The notes under the pieces were generated by a model that saw nothing but the letters and a program-made list of their open reading frames with translations, did not search any database and was not told the origin of the DNA. From Pseudomonadota bacterium (GTDB taxonomy: Bacteria; Pseudomonadota; Gammaproteobacteria; UBA5335), in the NCBI GenBank assembly GCA_034189865.1, contig JAXHTV010000009.1, positions 1-64,000 on the forward strand: a stretch of DNA of 64,000 nucleotides, written 5' to 3'. Made by a program: the position numbers and the translations under genes. This document shows, one piece after another, positions 42,376 through 52,344 of the stretch; the first letter of the stretch is position 1, and each line of letters begins with the position of its first letter.

Positions 42376-42665
42376 GCGCTGCCTTGCTGATTCTCTGACG
42401 CGACGCGCGGCGGAAGCGATGTTCCAGCAGCCGACGGTGTCGTCAAGGTTTCGACGTCAAACAACGCCACGCAAGGTGACCCCCCCTTGCTCGTGCCCGC
42501 GTCAGTCATAATGACCGACTCTTAACGGGGTGCGCCGGGTCGAAACCAGTTTCAATTGGGTTGGGGCGGCCGGACAGTATAACGGGTGGTGGCACCGCGG
42601 TTCAATTTGTCGTGATCGAGGCGAGCAAGAAGATGTGTTCGAGCCGGTCCCGCGGTCATGTGAGC

Positions 42666-43763
42666 TCAGACGGGAGCTCGGTCACTGCGGGGGAACTCGC
42701 TTAAGGTTCGGTGTAGCTGGTCGTCGTCAAACTCCGTTTCGACGCTGGCTTGTCCGATATCGCGCATCAACACCAAGCGCAGGCGGCCGGCTTGGACTTT
42801 TTTGTCCACTGACATCAGTTCGAGAAACTGCTCGGCGTCAAGTTCGGCCGGCGCGGTTGTGGGCAATCCCGCACGGGTCAGTAGCCGGTGAACGCGAGCC
42901 ACTGCGTCCGCTGAGAGCATGCCGATCTGATGAGAAAACTCAGCGGCCATGAGCATGCCCGCGGCTACGGCTTCGCCGTGTAACCACTTTCCGTAGCCCA
43001 TGCCGGTCTCAATGGCATGGCCGAATGTATGGCCCAGATTGAGCAGCGCGCGCTGGCCCTGTTCTCTTTCGTCGGCTGCCACGATGCGGGCTTTGGTTCG
43101 ACAGGAGATCTCGATCGCCTCGGCCAACAACGTTGGCTCCCGCGCCAGCAGGCTGTCTATGTGCGATTCCAGCCATACCAAAAAACCCGCATCGGCGATC
43201 AAGCCGTATTTGATGACTTCGGCCAGTCCCGCGCGCAGTTCTCGGTCCGGCAGCGTATTTAAGGTGGCGGTGTCGGCTACCACCGCGCAAGGTTGGTGGA
43301 AGGCGCCGATCATGTTTTTGCCCAATGGGTGATTCACGCCGGTTTTTCCGCCCACGGATGAATCCACCTGGGCCAATAGGGTGGTGGGGAGCTGCAGAAA
43401 TGCTACGCCGCGCTGGTAACAGGCGCTTGCAAAGCCTGTCATATCGCCGATGACGCCACCGCCCAAGGCAATGAGCGTACAGTCCCGACCATATCGTTGT
43501 TGCAGCAGTTGATCGAAGATCCGCTCGACTGTATCGAGGGTTTTGAACTGCTCGCCATCGGGAAGGATCAGGCTGTCGTGTTGAAACTCGGCCAGACTGT
43601 CTCGGACGGTCTCGAGATACAGCGGCGCCACCGTTTCATTGCTGACCACCAAGACTTGACGACCTTTGAGATATGGCGTCCATGCTTCGGGCCGGCCCAA
43701 CAAAGACTGCCCGATCATGATCGGGTAGCTGCGCGTGCCAAGTTCGACGGTGAGTGTGCGCAT
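42666..43763 (-). CDS. aroB: 3-dehydroquinate synthase
   Basis: Second enzyme of the shikimate pathway, converting DAHP to 3-dehydroquinate with NAD as a tightly bound cofactor. The 365-aa product has the NAD-binding [13 protein letters not shown] and the [20 protein letters not shown] segment with metal- and substrate-binding residues (about 128-145). The zinc histidines appear in [12 protein letters not shown] (about 246-257). Length is normal. It follows aroK by 20 bp. The SPOR/damX gene that often follows aroB in gammaproteobacteria is absent; 290 bp without a clear gene separates it from gltB. Confidence 0.97.
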   Translation of the reverse strand: MRTLTVELGTRSYPIMIGQSLLGRPEAWTPYLKGRQVLVVSNETVAPLYLETVRDSLAEFQHDSLILPDGEQFKTLDTVERIFDQLLQQRYGRDCTLIALGGGVIGDMTGFASACYQRGVAFLQLPTTLLAQVDSSVGGKTGVNHPLGKNMIGAFHQPCAVVADTATLNTLPDRELRAGLAEVIKYGLIADAGFLVWLESHIDSLLAREPTLLAEAIEISCRTKARIVAADEREQGQRALLNLGHTFGHAIETGMGYGKWLHGEAVAAGMLMAAEFSHQIGMLSADAVARVHRLLTRAGLPTTAPAELDAEQFLELMSVDKKVQAGRLRLVLMRDIGQASVETEFDDDQLHRTLSEFPRSDRAPV

Positions 43764-43783
43764 CGGGATGGTGAGGTCTCTCG

Positions 43784-44362
43784 TTAACTCGTGACGGGGT
43801 CGTCGCCGGATGAGTGCGAATCCTCGCCCGCGCTGTGTGCCCGCGCCTCAAATAATTTGTGGATTTCGGTTGCGACAGCTTTGGGATAACGATGGTCCGT
43901 CGAAATCGTAAGGTCCGCCAGCGCCCGATAAAGTTGCTCTCGTTGAGCCATGAGTTCGCGCAGCCGGGTCGCGCGGTCGGTGGCGTCAAGCAACGGCCGG
44001 TTGGTGCTGCGGCGGGTCCGGCGCAATTGTTCCTCTATAGATGTTTCCAGGTAAACGACGAAGCCCCGCTCGGTTAGGTGACGCTGGTTGGTCGGATCCA
44101 GGACGGCACCACCGCCGGTCGACAGGACGATACCGTCGAGTTCGGTCAGCTCCGATAAGATCTTTTGCTCCCGCTCCCGGAATCCCTGTTCGCCTTCCTT
44201 TTCGAAGATGAACGCAATGTCCACACCGGTACGTGACTCGATCTCCTGGTCCGAGTCCATGAATGTGTAGTCAAGGAGCTGGGCCAGGCGTCGGCCGACG
44301 GTGGTTTTGCCCGCGCCCATTGGACCGATGAGAAAGATTCGCTTCGGATAGTCGTTCGCCAT
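43784..44362 (-). CDS. aroK: shikimate kinase
   Basis: Phosphorylates shikimate with ATP. The 192-aa product has Walker [10 protein letters not shown] (13-21), the MDSDQEIE segment with the shikimate-binding Asp, the STGGGAV motif and the adenine-binding lid (RRSTNRPLL). I start at [10 protein letters not shown] (ATG 44362), which gives the usual short N-terminus; longer in-frame starts exist up to 44458 and overlap the pil terminator. No clear ribosome binding site is visible. The strong terminator after pilQ at 44456-44494 implies an independent promoter for aroK-aroB, or a start inside the terminator region. Confidence 0.94.
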   Translation of the reverse strand: MANDYPKRIFLIGPMGAGKTTVGRRLAQLLDYTFMDSDQEIESRTGVDIAFIFEKEGEQGFREREQKILSELTELDGIVLSTGGGAVLDPTNQRHLTERGFVVYLETSIEEQLRRTRRSTNRPLLDATDRATRLRELMAQREQLYRALADLTISTDHRYPKAVATEIHKLFEARAHSAGEDSHSSGDDPVTS

Positions 44363-44455
44363 GATGGGCGATATTGTATTCCAGGCGAACCGTTTGGTCT
44401 CGACCTTTTCGGTCATGCACCGGCTCGAGGCGGCTCGATTCGGGCCAAAAACAGG

Positions 44456-44494
44456 CAAAAAGAAGCCCGGTCGGCCTTGGGGTGCCGCCGGGCT
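44456..44494 (-). terminator. intrinsic terminator after pilQ
   Basis: Inverted repeat AGCCCGG (44464-44470) and CCGGGCT (44488-44494), extended by an inner CGGC/GCCG pair, gives an 11-bp stem with one bulge. On the minus strand it is followed by TTCTTTTTG. It lies 24 bp downstream of the pilQ stop and separates the pil operon from aroK-aroB. Confidence 0.8.
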
Positions 44495-44517
44495 AGGGTT
44501 TCGCGTGCGGGCGAAAT

Positions 44518-46710
44518 CTATTCGAGGACGAGCCCCTCTTTCAGGATTTTCGGTGTAACGAAAATCAGCAGTTCGGTTTTGTTGTCCACTGTCCGTTTCT
44601 CGCGGAAAAGAGAACCCAGAATCGGGATGTCACCCAACAAGGGGACTTTGTTGTTGGACTCCGCGGTGGATTGCTCATAGATGCCGCCCAATACCACCGT
44701 CTCGCCGTTGTCCACCAGGACCTGGGTGTTGATTTCCCGAGTGTCGATACTGGGGATGAAGCCACCGGTTCCGGTGGGGACGTTTTCGCCCACGCTGTCG
44801 CGATTGACGATCAGATCCATGATGACCCGGTTGTCAGGCGTGATTTGCGGTGTGACTTCCAGAGAGAGCACCGCTTCTTTGAACTTGACGGCGGTGGCGC
44901 CGCTGGCAGATGCCTCTTGGTAAGGAATTTCCACGCCCTGGCGGATGGAGGCGGTCTTCTGGTTGGCGGTGATGACTCGCGGGCTGGCGATCACTTCACC
45001 GCGGCCTTCGGCCTGCAGCGCGGACAACTCGAGGTCGATCAGGAAATCCGTGCCCAGAACGGCCATAGCGATGGAGGCCGGAGAGCTGATCGCGGCAGGT
45101 AGGTTGAAGTTGAGCCGTGGTTCGGCCGCGTCCGGAACGGCTGTGGGATACACCGTGCCATTATCCAGCAAGGACTCCAGCGATTGGTTGATGGCCACGT
45201 CGGTACTGTCCAGACTGCCGCTGGTGGTGGCCAAGCCGCGCATGTTATCGAAATCGTTGAAGGCCGTAATGCCGAACCGAGAACCCACCGCGCGGGTGAA
45301 GTCATCGTTTGCCACCACGATGCGGGACTCGATCAACACCTGGCTGACAGGAACGTCCAGGCGATTCACCAGTGAGCGGATATCACGGAGCCGTGCCGCC
45401 GTATCTTGAACGAGCAGCGTGTTGGTGCGCTCATCGACAGATATCTTGCCGCGCGGGGACAGCAATGAGCTGTCCTTCGATTTGATCAGTGTGGCCAGAT
45501 CGGTGGCTTTGGCATAGTTGACCTGGAGGAACTCCGAGCGCAGAGGTTCGAGCTCTTGAATCTGCTGGCGCGTCTCCAGTTCGAGTTTTTCCCGGGCCGT
45601 GATTTCTTCGGCGGGGGCGACGAACATCACGTTACCGACTTCCCGAGTGCTCAAACCCCGGCTCTTCAGGATGATGTCCAGCGCTTGGTCCCACGGAACG
45701 TTCTGTAACCGGAGTGCCATGGTGCCGCCGACGCTATCCGAGACCACCATGTTCTTACCGGCGACGTCGGATAGGATTTGCAGAATTGCGCGGGTCTCAA
45801 CGTTTTGGAAATTCAGCGTAATGGGCTCACCTTTGAAGACGGGCGCTCTATCCGCTTCCAGCACCGATTCCAGCGGACGCCGGAATTCGATGGTTAACAA
45901 GTCGTCCGATTGATAGGCCAGTCGTTCGAACTCGCCGGTCGGGGTGATGACGATTCGAGTGTCTTGACCGGACTGGGTGGCTTCGATCGTTTTGACTGGC
46001 GTCGCGAAGTCCAACACATCCCAGCGTTTTTGCAGATCACGCGGAATTCGGGTGCCCTGCAGTGTAACGATGGTTTCTTTTCCGAGCTGCTTCATATCCA
46101 TGACCGTATTCGGATCACTCAGCATCAGCAGAACGCGGCCTTGCCCGGCCTCACCGCGACGAAAATCAACTTTGGTTACTTGACGCTGACCGGTCGCGTC
46201 GCGTGATGCCTCACCGAATTGGGGGCTGCTCACGATGTCGGTACCGGGCCGGCTGTTGAGGGTGATTCGGATTTGATTGCCCATCACCGCAGTCGAATAC
46301 GGGACCAGGTCCGCGAGCTCGATCACCACGCGGGTGCGATTGTTTGCCTCAACGACATTGACCTTTTGCGCCAGACCGACGCCAATCGGGAGTTGCCTTT
46401 CTTTGAACTGATTGCTGGTATCGGGCAGATCAAGCACGATCCTCGCGGGATCATCGATCGTGAAAGTAAGCGGCTCCATTGCCGGTTCACTCAAAGCCAG
46501 GGTGATTTCTACCTGGTCGCCGGTGGTGGCGACGAAGTCGATGTTGGTCAGCGTATTTGCTGCAAAGGCGTGTCCGGACACCAGCCAGAATAGGAACGCG
46601 AGGGCGGTAAATCGTCGGCTGCCCCAAAACTTTCTCAGGACTCGCATCATCTTCCCCTTATACTGATTCGGTCGGCGCGAGACGGTTGGTAAGTGCTTGA
46701 TGGTCTGCAT
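44518..46710 (-). CDS. pilQ: type IV pilus secretin
   Basis: Outer-membrane secretin through which the type IV pilus exits; 730 aa. A long signal peptide is cleaved after AFA near residue 50. Two AMIN-type peptidoglycan-binding domains follow (about 52-110 and 175-280), then an STN/N0 domain (LNFQNVETRAILQILSDVAG), an N1 domain and the secretin core, ending VPLLGDIPILGSLFR and ELLIFVTPKIL. ATG 46710 is chosen because AAGGGGAA lies about seven bases upstream; the frame is open 18 codons further. Last gene of pilMNOPQ. Confidence 0.96.
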   Translation of the reverse strand: MQTIKHLPTVSRRPNQYKGKMMRVLRKFWGSRRFTALAFLFWLVSGHAFAANTLTNIDFVATTGDQVEITLALSEPAMEPLTFTIDDPARIVLDLPDTSNQFKERQLPIGVGLAQKVNVVEANNRTRVVIELADLVPYSTAVMGNQIRITLNSRPGTDIVSSPQFGEASRDATGQRQVTKVDFRRGEAGQGRVLLMLSDPNTVMDMKQLGKETIVTLQGTRIPRDLQKRWDVLDFATPVKTIEATQSGQDTRIVITPTGEFERLAYQSDDLLTIEFRRPLESVLEADRAPVFKGEPITLNFQNVETRAILQILSDVAGKNMVVSDSVGGTMALRLQNVPWDQALDIILKSRGLSTREVGNVMFVAPAEEITAREKLELETRQQIQELEPLRSEFLQVNYAKATDLATLIKSKDSSLLSPRGKISVDERTNTLLVQDTAARLRDIRSLVNRLDVPVSQVLIESRIVVANDDFTRAVGSRFGITAFNDFDNMRGLATTSGSLDSTDVAINQSLESLLDNGTVYPTAVPDAAEPRLNFNLPAAISSPASIAMAVLGTDFLIDLELSALQAEGRGEVIASPRVITANQKTASIRQGVEIPYQEASASGATAVKFKEAVLSLEVTPQITPDNRVIMDLIVNRDSVGENVPTGTGGFIPSIDTREINTQVLVDNGETVVLGGIYEQSTAESNNKVPLLGDIPILGSLFREKRTVDNKTELLIFVTPKILKEGLVLE

Positions 46711-46724
46711 CGAATTCCCCTTTG

Positions 46725-47264
46725 CTAATCGCTCAGGGCGATGGACGCTTTTCGTTCCATCCAACCACCCAGACCATTCGGGATGGTTTCCATCAGTTCA
46801 ATTTGATCGGCTGAAATCTCCGTGATTCTCCCGAAGTTTCGGCCCATATGGTTGCCTTCTGCTACCCGGTGAATGATTCCATCGCTGTCGCGAACAAGGG
46901 CCCAGCGGGAGCCATTCATGGCCAGGGTTCCCATCATGCGTAAGCCATCCAAGGGATAGTCTTCGAGTGGTTCACGGGGACGGTTGACGTCGGGTGTGAC
47001 CCCGTTGCTGTTGTTGTCTCGGGGGCGGATACGCTCATCGGGCTGGAATGGGGAGCGCCGGCTGGCTGCATCGTAGGCGAACCGTTCGTAAGGTTTCATC
47101 TGCGGTAGCGGTTCGATCTCTCCAGAGCGACGGGACTTGACCTGATCGATGTAACTGTCGAGATCCGACATGTCACGGCCGCAGCCGGTGATGACAACCG
47201 ATATCAAGATGCACGCGGCGAGCCAAGCTCTGGATTGAAGCGGTTTCTTTCGGTTCGCGCTCAT
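46725..47264 (-). CDS. pilP: type IV pilus lipoprotein
   Basis: Inner-membrane lipoprotein of 179 aa that links the PilMNO platform to the PilQ secretin. The signal peptide ends in VITGC with the lipidated Cys at residue 28. A flexible, Asp/Arg/Pro-rich linker (about 60-100) is followed by the beta-sandwich domain with LEDYPLDGLRMMGTL, typical of PilP. The start overlaps the pilO stop by one base. It precedes pilQ by 14 bp. Confidence 0.95.
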   Translation of the reverse strand: MSANRKKPLQSRAWLAACILISVVITGCGRDMSDLDSYIDQVKSRRSGEIEPLPQMKPYERFAYDAASRRSPFQPDERIRPRDNNSNGVTPDVNRPREPLEDYPLDGLRMMGTLAMNGSRWALVRDSDGIIHRVAEGNHMGRNFGRITEISADQIELMETIPNGLGGWMERKASIALSD

Positions 47265-47920
47265 TACTTCTTACGCCCTTTGGTCGGCCGTTTGTTTTTG
47301 GCGGCCGGCTCGTCGACGTATCGATAAGTCATGGCCGTGGCGTCCATGATCAAGGAGTCCGCACTCGCGCCCTTGCCCCCATTTCGCTTGATCGAGATCC
47401 CGCTCAAAGTCACGATTCGCGGGAGGGCAGCGATTCCGCTAGCGAAATCGCCGAATTGGTGAAAATCACCCGTCACTCGGATGCGGATGGGGGCTTCGGC
47501 ATAAAATTCCTTCGGCCGTTCCGGTTCGGGCTTGAAGATTTGTTCTTCGAGGCCCGTCGCCACCCGGGTTTGGGATATGTCCTGCAGCAAGTTGGCCATT
47601 TCCGTTTCGCTGGGCAGTTGCCGTAGCATGGTGGAGAATGAAACCCGCATTTCTTCCAACTGCTGTTTGTAGGCATCCAGGTTGGCGACCTGTCCTTGTT
47701 TTCGCTCGAATTGCTGTTTCAGTTCAGGTTCTTTCTTCTGGGCGACGTTCAAGTTGTCGATTTGATGACGGACCAAGAACCAGTAGCCGAGAAACACCAG
47801 CAGTGCGCAGACAAACACGACGACGATACCGCGTGCTGCGATGGACCAACTGCCGACGTTGTTGATGTCAAGCGAACGCAACTCGTTCCACAGTTGTCCC
47901 ACATTTAGATTCATATTCAT
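47264..47920 (-). CDS. pilO: type IV pilus inner-membrane protein PilO
   Basis: Bitopic inner-membrane protein of 218 aa. A short cytoplasmic N-terminus precedes one membrane helix (about 27-48, GIVVVFVCALLVFLGYWFLV), then a coiled coil (about 55-95) and a ferredoxin-like periplasmic domain with VTGDFHQFGDFASGIAALPR. It forms a heterodimer with PilN in the alignment complex of the type IV pilus machine. It overlaps pilN by four bases and pilP by one, indicating coupled translation. Confidence 0.96.
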   Translation of the reverse strand: MNMNLNVGQLWNELRSLDINNVGSWSIAARGIVVVFVCALLVFLGYWFLVRHQIDNLNVAQKKEPELKQQFERKQGQVANLDAYKQQLEEMRVSFSTMLRQLPSETEMANLLQDISQTRVATGLEEQIFKPEPERPKEFYAEAPIRIRVTGDFHQFGDFASGIAALPRIVTLSGISIKRNGGKGASADSLIMDATAMTYRYVDEPAAKNKRPTKGRKK

Positions 47921-48495
47921 CGTGCGGACTCCCCGTCGGCCTCTTCCTCGTCCGGTCTCATCGACTTGATGACCAAGGAGAATTCACTGAAGCGCGCCGA
48001 GTCACCGCCTTTGGTCTCAATGACCAACAGCTTGGGATCGGCGAGCCACTCAGAAGCATCGAGTTGCTTCATGTAGTTGGACACCCGGGCGTTGGATTGG
48101 GCCTGTCCTTTGAGAACGATGCCGGTGCGTTCTTGCTGGATGGAGGACAGATAAACGCCGTCCGGCAACGTTTTGACCAGCTCGTCAAACAGGTGTACGA
48201 CTTCGGAGCGTTGTTGTTGCAGTTGTTCAATAATCCGCATCCGCTCCAGCAGGCGGCGCTTGGTTTCTTTGAGGTCTCGGATTTCGGCGATCTTCGAGTC
48301 CAGGTCATTGATCTCTTTCTGGATTTTTTGATTCCGGGCTTGTTGGTAATTGATATGGCTCTGAATGTAGTTGCTCGTGGCGAACAGCCCGGCGCCGACC
48401 GCGATGACCGCACCGGCCAGGATGACCAGGAACTGACGTTGACGTTCCGCGCGGGCCTGTTCGCGCCAGGGGAGAAGATTGATGTGGTGCGCCAT
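47917..48495 (-). CDS. pilN: type IV pilus inner-membrane protein PilN
   Basis: Inner-membrane alignment-complex protein of 192 aa. The N-terminal INLLPWREQ motif (6-14) is the cytoplasmic peptide that docks into PilM. A single membrane helix (about 24-45), a coiled coil (about 50-95) and a periplasmic ferredoxin-like domain (LPDGVYLSSIQQER) follow. Its ATG shares one base with the pilM stop (TAATG) and its stop overlaps pilO by four bases. Confidence 0.97.
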   Translation of the reverse strand: MAHHINLLPWREQARAERQRQFLVILAGAVIAVGAGLFATSNYIQSHINYQQARNQKIQKEINDLDSKIAEIRDLKETKRRLLERMRIIEQLQQQRSEVVHLFDELVKTLPDGVYLSSIQQERTGIVLKGQAQSNARVSNYMKQLDASEWLADPKLLVIETKGGDSARFSEFSLVIKSMRPDEEEADGESAR

Positions 48496-49559
48496 TAGTC
48501 GAAGCTCCTCAAAGCCAATCCGCAGGCTGTCATCAGTGCAGGGGCATCCAATTTGAGCATTTTGGGATTTGCGCGGGACTGGATGGCCATGCCGCCGAAA
48601 GGATTGGCAATTCGCGTTGCCACTTCCAGCTCTTCTTCCACCGCCTGATCGATGCCTGGGATGGAGGCGCAGCCGCCGGCAAGGACAATCTGACTGATGT
48701 GCTCGACGCGATTGTTCGAAGAGAAGAAAAACTGTAATCCCCGATTGATTTGCTGGATGACATCTTCAATGAACGGTTTGAGCACTTCATCGCTATAACC
48801 GTCGGGGAGGCCGCCGATTCGCTTGGCTTTCCCGGCTTCTTCATAAGAGAGGCCGTAGTGGGCCATGATTTCTTCGGTTAGTTGTTTGCCACCGATGCTC
48901 TGGTCCCGGGTATAGATGATGCTGTCCCGGTGCATAATGTTCAGCGTCGTGGTGGTGGCCCCGACGTCGATGAACGCGATGGCGCTGTCGGAGTCTTCCA
49001 AAGTCAACTCGGCGCTGATCAAGTGGCATGCGCTTTCCAGCGCATTGGATTCAATGTCGACGATCTTGCATTTCAGACCGCCGAGATCCACCGATGCGAC
49101 CCGGTTTTCGATGGTTTCGTTGCGGCAGGCCGCAATCAAAACATTCACCGAGCCCTCTTCGGTTTCGGACGGCCCGAGAACCTCGAAGTCCAAACCCACC
49201 TCTTCCAGTGGAAAGGGGATGTATTGGTCCGCTTCGATCATGATTTGCTGTTCCATCTCGTCATCGCTCAAGCCGGCCGGCATCGGCACGACTTTGGTGA
49301 TGACGGAAGAACCGCCGACAGCGATCACCGCTTCTCTGGTTCGCGTTCCTGCCTTCTTCACGGCCCGTTTGATGGCTTCGCCAACGCCTTCCGGATCGAC
49401 GATTTGCTTGTCGACAACCGATTCGGGTGGCAGGCCGATGGCGGCGTAGCTGACCACCTGCATCTTGTCTTTATCGCCACCCAATTCGATCAGTTTTACG
49501 GCGGTGGAACTGATATCCAGTCCGATCAGCGGCTTGATTTTCTTTCGGAACACGCTCAT
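48495..49559 (-). CDS. pilM: type IV pilus assembly actin-like ATPase PilM
   Basis: Cytoplasmic actin-fold ATPase of 354 aa that binds the PilN N-terminus and links the pilus motor to the envelope complex. The phosphate loops IGLDISSTAVKLIEL (about 13-27) and FIDVGATTTTLNI (about 196-208) and the adenosine loop VLAGGCASIPG (about 292-302) are present. It is the first gene of pilMNOPQ; the promoter must lie in the 122-bp region shared with divergent ponA, which includes a short GC-rich hairpin at 49596-49610. Confidence 0.97.
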   Translation of the reverse strand: MSVFRKKIKPLIGLDISSTAVKLIELGGDKDKMQVVSYAAIGLPPESVVDKQIVDPEGVGEAIKRAVKKAGTRTREAVIAVGGSSVITKVVPMPAGLSDDEMEQQIMIEADQYIPFPLEEVGLDFEVLGPSETEEGSVNVLIAACRNETIENRVASVDLGGLKCKIVDIESNALESACHLISAELTLEDSDSAIAFIDVGATTTTLNIMHRDSIIYTRDQSIGGKQLTEEIMAHYGLSYEEAGKAKRIGGLPDGYSDEVLKPFIEDVIQQINRGLQFFFSSNNRVEHISQIVLAGGCASIPGIDQAVEEELEVATRIANPFGGMAIQSRANPKMLKLDAPALMTACGLALRSFD

Positions 49560-49681
49560 TCCTTCTTCCCGGGTCGCAGTACCAGCTTCGTGTATCCTCC
49601 CGGCGGGAGGCGGACTCTTGTCTCTGGTCGCTTTTGCCCGGTGGTGCGGCGGGCTGCGCCGTTCTTGTAAAGGGTTCTATA

Positions 49682-52219
49682 ATGCCCGTTACTCGGAGTC
49701 CGCACTTCTTATCGGCAGGTCTTTCAGTGGCTTTATTGTCAAAGTTCATTCGGTTTCTTCTCGGACTGGTCGTGGCGACCGGTACTGTGGCGATTGGCGT
49801 GATCGTCGCCGCCTACTACTATTTCTCACCGCAACTGCCCGAAACGCAGGGGCTCAAGGATGTCGAGCTGCAAATTCCTTTGCGGGTTTACAGCCGTGAT
49901 GGAGCCTTGATGGCGGAATATGGTGATCAACGACGATCGCCGATCGTTTTTGCTGATTTGCCGCGTCCTTTGGTGCAGGCGGTTCTCGCTGCAGAGGATG
50001 ATCGTTTCTTCGAGCACCCAGGCGTCGACTACCAGGGGTTGTTGCGAGCTGTCTTTCGGTTGCTTGTGACAGGAGAAAAAGAACAAGGCGGCAGTACCAT
50101 CACGATGCAAGTCGCCCGCAACTTTTTTCTCAGCCCTGAGAAAACCTATGAGCGGAAAATTAAGGAGATCCTCCTTGCGCTAAAAATCGAGCGCGAGTTG
50201 AGTAAGGAGGAGGTTCTCGAGCTGTACCTCAACAAAATCTATCTCGGGCATCGAGCCTACGGGGTTGAGGCCGCTTCTCATGTCTATTACGGCAAGTCGG
50301 TTGCCGAGTTGGAATTGCCGCAATGGGCCATGATTGCCGGTTTGCCTAAAGCACCCTCGCGGATCAATCCGATCACCGATCCGAAGCGGGCCCGAGAACG
50401 GCGCGATTATGTTCTGAACCGGATGCATCGCTTGCGGTTGATTTCGGACGAGGATTTCGCTGAGGCGCTCGCCGCGCCGGTAGCTGCCGAGTACCACGGC
50501 GCGTTGGCGGAGTTGGAGGCGCCCTACGTGGCAGAAATGGCGCGTCAGTACGCCGTCAATCGATTTGGGGGCGATGCCTATACTGGCGGATATCGAATCG
50601 TTACCAGCGTGCACTCGGGGTTGCAGCGGGCGGCGCAATCGGCTTTGCGTGAGACGTTGCTTGATTACGATCGTCGCCACGGTTACCGCGGGGCGGTTGC
50701 TCAGGTCGAATTGCCACCGGGTGATCACCAGGACGAGACTTGGCGTGCCTCAGTAGAAGAGATTTTAAGTGCCCATCCCAAGGTGGAGCCATTGCGACCG
50801 GCCTTGGTGTTGGCATTGAAAGATCAATCGGCACACGTCTATGTGGCCGGCCATGGCGAAGTAGAGCTCGATTGGGAAGGTATCGCCTGGGCGCGTCGGT
50901 TTGTCTCCGTGGATCGGCGAGGTGATGCGCCGAGTAAAGCTTCGGACGTGGTCCAATCCGGTCAAGTGGTTTATGCGTCGGAAACCGACGCCGGTTGGGC
51001 CTTGAGCCAGTTGCCCAACGTCCAAGGTGCGCTGTTGGCGTTGGACCCCATCGATGGCGGGATTCTTGCGCTGGTCGGGGGGTTCGATTTTTACACCAGT
51101 CCCTTTAACCGGGTTATCCAGGCGGAACGGCAGCCCGGTTCCAGCTTCAAGCCGTTTATCTACGCGGCGGCGCTGGATCGCGGTTATACGCCTGCCACCG
51201 TCATCAACGATGCGCCGGTTGTATTTGCGGACAACCGCTTGGAAGGGACATGGCGCCCCGAGAACTACAGTGGGCGTTTTTACGGACCGACCCGACTTCG
51301 GGAGGCGCTGGTTCACTCCCGCAATCTGGTGTCGGTCCGGCTACTCCGAGACATTGGTGTCGGCTACGCGATTCGATATGCAAGTCGTTTCGGATTTAAC
51401 CCCGATCAGATGCCGCGCGATTTGTCCCTGTCCCTCGGCAGCATGAGTGTCACACCGCTGGCGCTGGCACGTGGATATTCGGTTTTCGCCAACGGCGGAT
51501 TCTTGGTTGAACCTTATGCAATCGAACGGGTAGAAGATCAATCAGGCAACCTGATTTATCAGAACGCGGCAGTGTACGCTTGTCGCGATTGCGAATCGCT
51601 TGACGATCAGCCCTCACCCGTCATGATCGACCAAGATCTACCAAAGCTGGAGGTCGCGGCGCGAACGGACGTTCTTGGCAACAGCGAATATGTTCCTGTG
51701 CCGCCGCAGGCGGCACCTCGAGTGGTCGACGAGGCAACGGCTTATCTTTTGACCAGCATGATGCAGGATGTTGTTGCACGGGGGACGGGTCGACGGGTCG
51801 CTGCACTGGGTCGTCGAGATCTTGCAGGTAAGACGGGCACGACCAACGACTTGCGAGATGCGTGGTTTGCGGGTTACAACCCAGCTATGGTGAGCGTTGC
51901 CTGGGTGGGGTTCGATCAAGGCTATCCCCTCGGCCGCGGTGAGAGTGGAGGTCGTACGGCGCTGCCCATGTGGACGCGATTTGTCCGTTCGGCGCTAGCA
52001 GAAGTTCCGGATATGCCGGCTGTTCAGCCGCCGGGATTGGTTACGTTGCGGATTTCGCGTCAGACGGGGCGGATCGCCTCGGTTAGCGAGACGGACGTGG
52101 TGTTCGAAATCTTTCGTCCCGATGCGTTACCGGTCGATGCTCTGGAATCGCCGGAGCCCTCTCCGGCAGGCGAAGGCGTATCGGCGCCCGACACGGAGGG
52201 TATTCAGGAATTGTTCTAA
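49682..52219 (+). CDS. ponA: penicillin-binding protein 1A, bifunctional
   Basis: Class A PBP of 845 aa that polymerises and crosslinks peptidoglycan. An N-terminal membrane anchor (about 20-42) is followed by the glycosyltransferase domain with EDDRFFEHPGVDYQG (catalytic Glu near 105) and GGSTITMQVARN. The transpeptidase domain has SSFK (Ser near 487), SRN and KTGT (near 717). ATG 49682 follows AAGGG by seven bases; a GTG at 49727 (MALLSKFIRF) would give the shorter cytoplasmic tail of E. coli MrcA and is a fair alternative. Divergent from pilM, the usual gammaproteobacterial arrangement. Confidence 0.96.
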   Translation: MPVTRSPHFLSAGLSVALLSKFIRFLLGLVVATGTVAIGVIVAAYYYFSPQLPETQGLKDVELQIPLRVYSRDGALMAEYGDQRRSPIVFADLPRPLVQAVLAAEDDRFFEHPGVDYQGLLRAVFRLLVTGEKEQGGSTITMQVARNFFLSPEKTYERKIKEILLALKIERELSKEEVLELYLNKIYLGHRAYGVEAASHVYYGKSVAELELPQWAMIAGLPKAPSRINPITDPKRARERRDYVLNRMHRLRLISDEDFAEALAAPVAAEYHGALAELEAPYVAEMARQYAVNRFGGDAYTGGYRIVTSVHSGLQRAAQSALRETLLDYDRRHGYRGAVAQVELPPGDHQDETWRASVEEILSAHPKVEPLRPALVLALKDQSAHVYVAGHGEVELDWEGIAWARRFVSVDRRGDAPSKASDVVQSGQVVYASETDAGWALSQLPNVQGALLALDPIDGGILALVGGFDFYTSPFNRVIQAERQPGSSFKPFIYAAALDRGYTPATVINDAPVVFADNRLEGTWRPENYSGRFYGPTRLREALVHSRNLVSVRLLRDIGVGYAIRYASRFGFNPDQMPRDLSLSLGSMSVTPLALARGYSVFANGGFLVEPYAIERVEDQSGNLIYQNAAVYACRDCESLDDQPSPVMIDQDLPKLEVAARTDVLGNSEYVPVPPQAAPRVVDEATAYLLTSMMQDVVARGTGRRVAALGRRDLAGKTGTTNDLRDAWFAGYNPAMVSVAWVGFDQGYPLGRGESGGRTALPMWTRFVRSALAEVPDMPAVQPPGLVTLRISRQTGRIASVSETDVVFEIFRPDALPVDALESPEPSPAGEGVSAPDTEGIQELF

Positions 52220-52344
52220 AACGGTTTGCCCGCTGAGTCCCGCATTGGCCGCCTCGGTCGGTGGAGGCTCATCGCGCAGGTTGGTCATACAGACGGGCGG
52301 GGGATTGTTCGCCGCTGCCCGGATATGCTTCGAGCCGTGATGCT

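Noticed and set aside
49678-49683. TATAAT as the ponA promoter -10 element
   Set aside because: It overlaps the proposed ATG and has no -35-like hexamer at 16-18 bp upstream.
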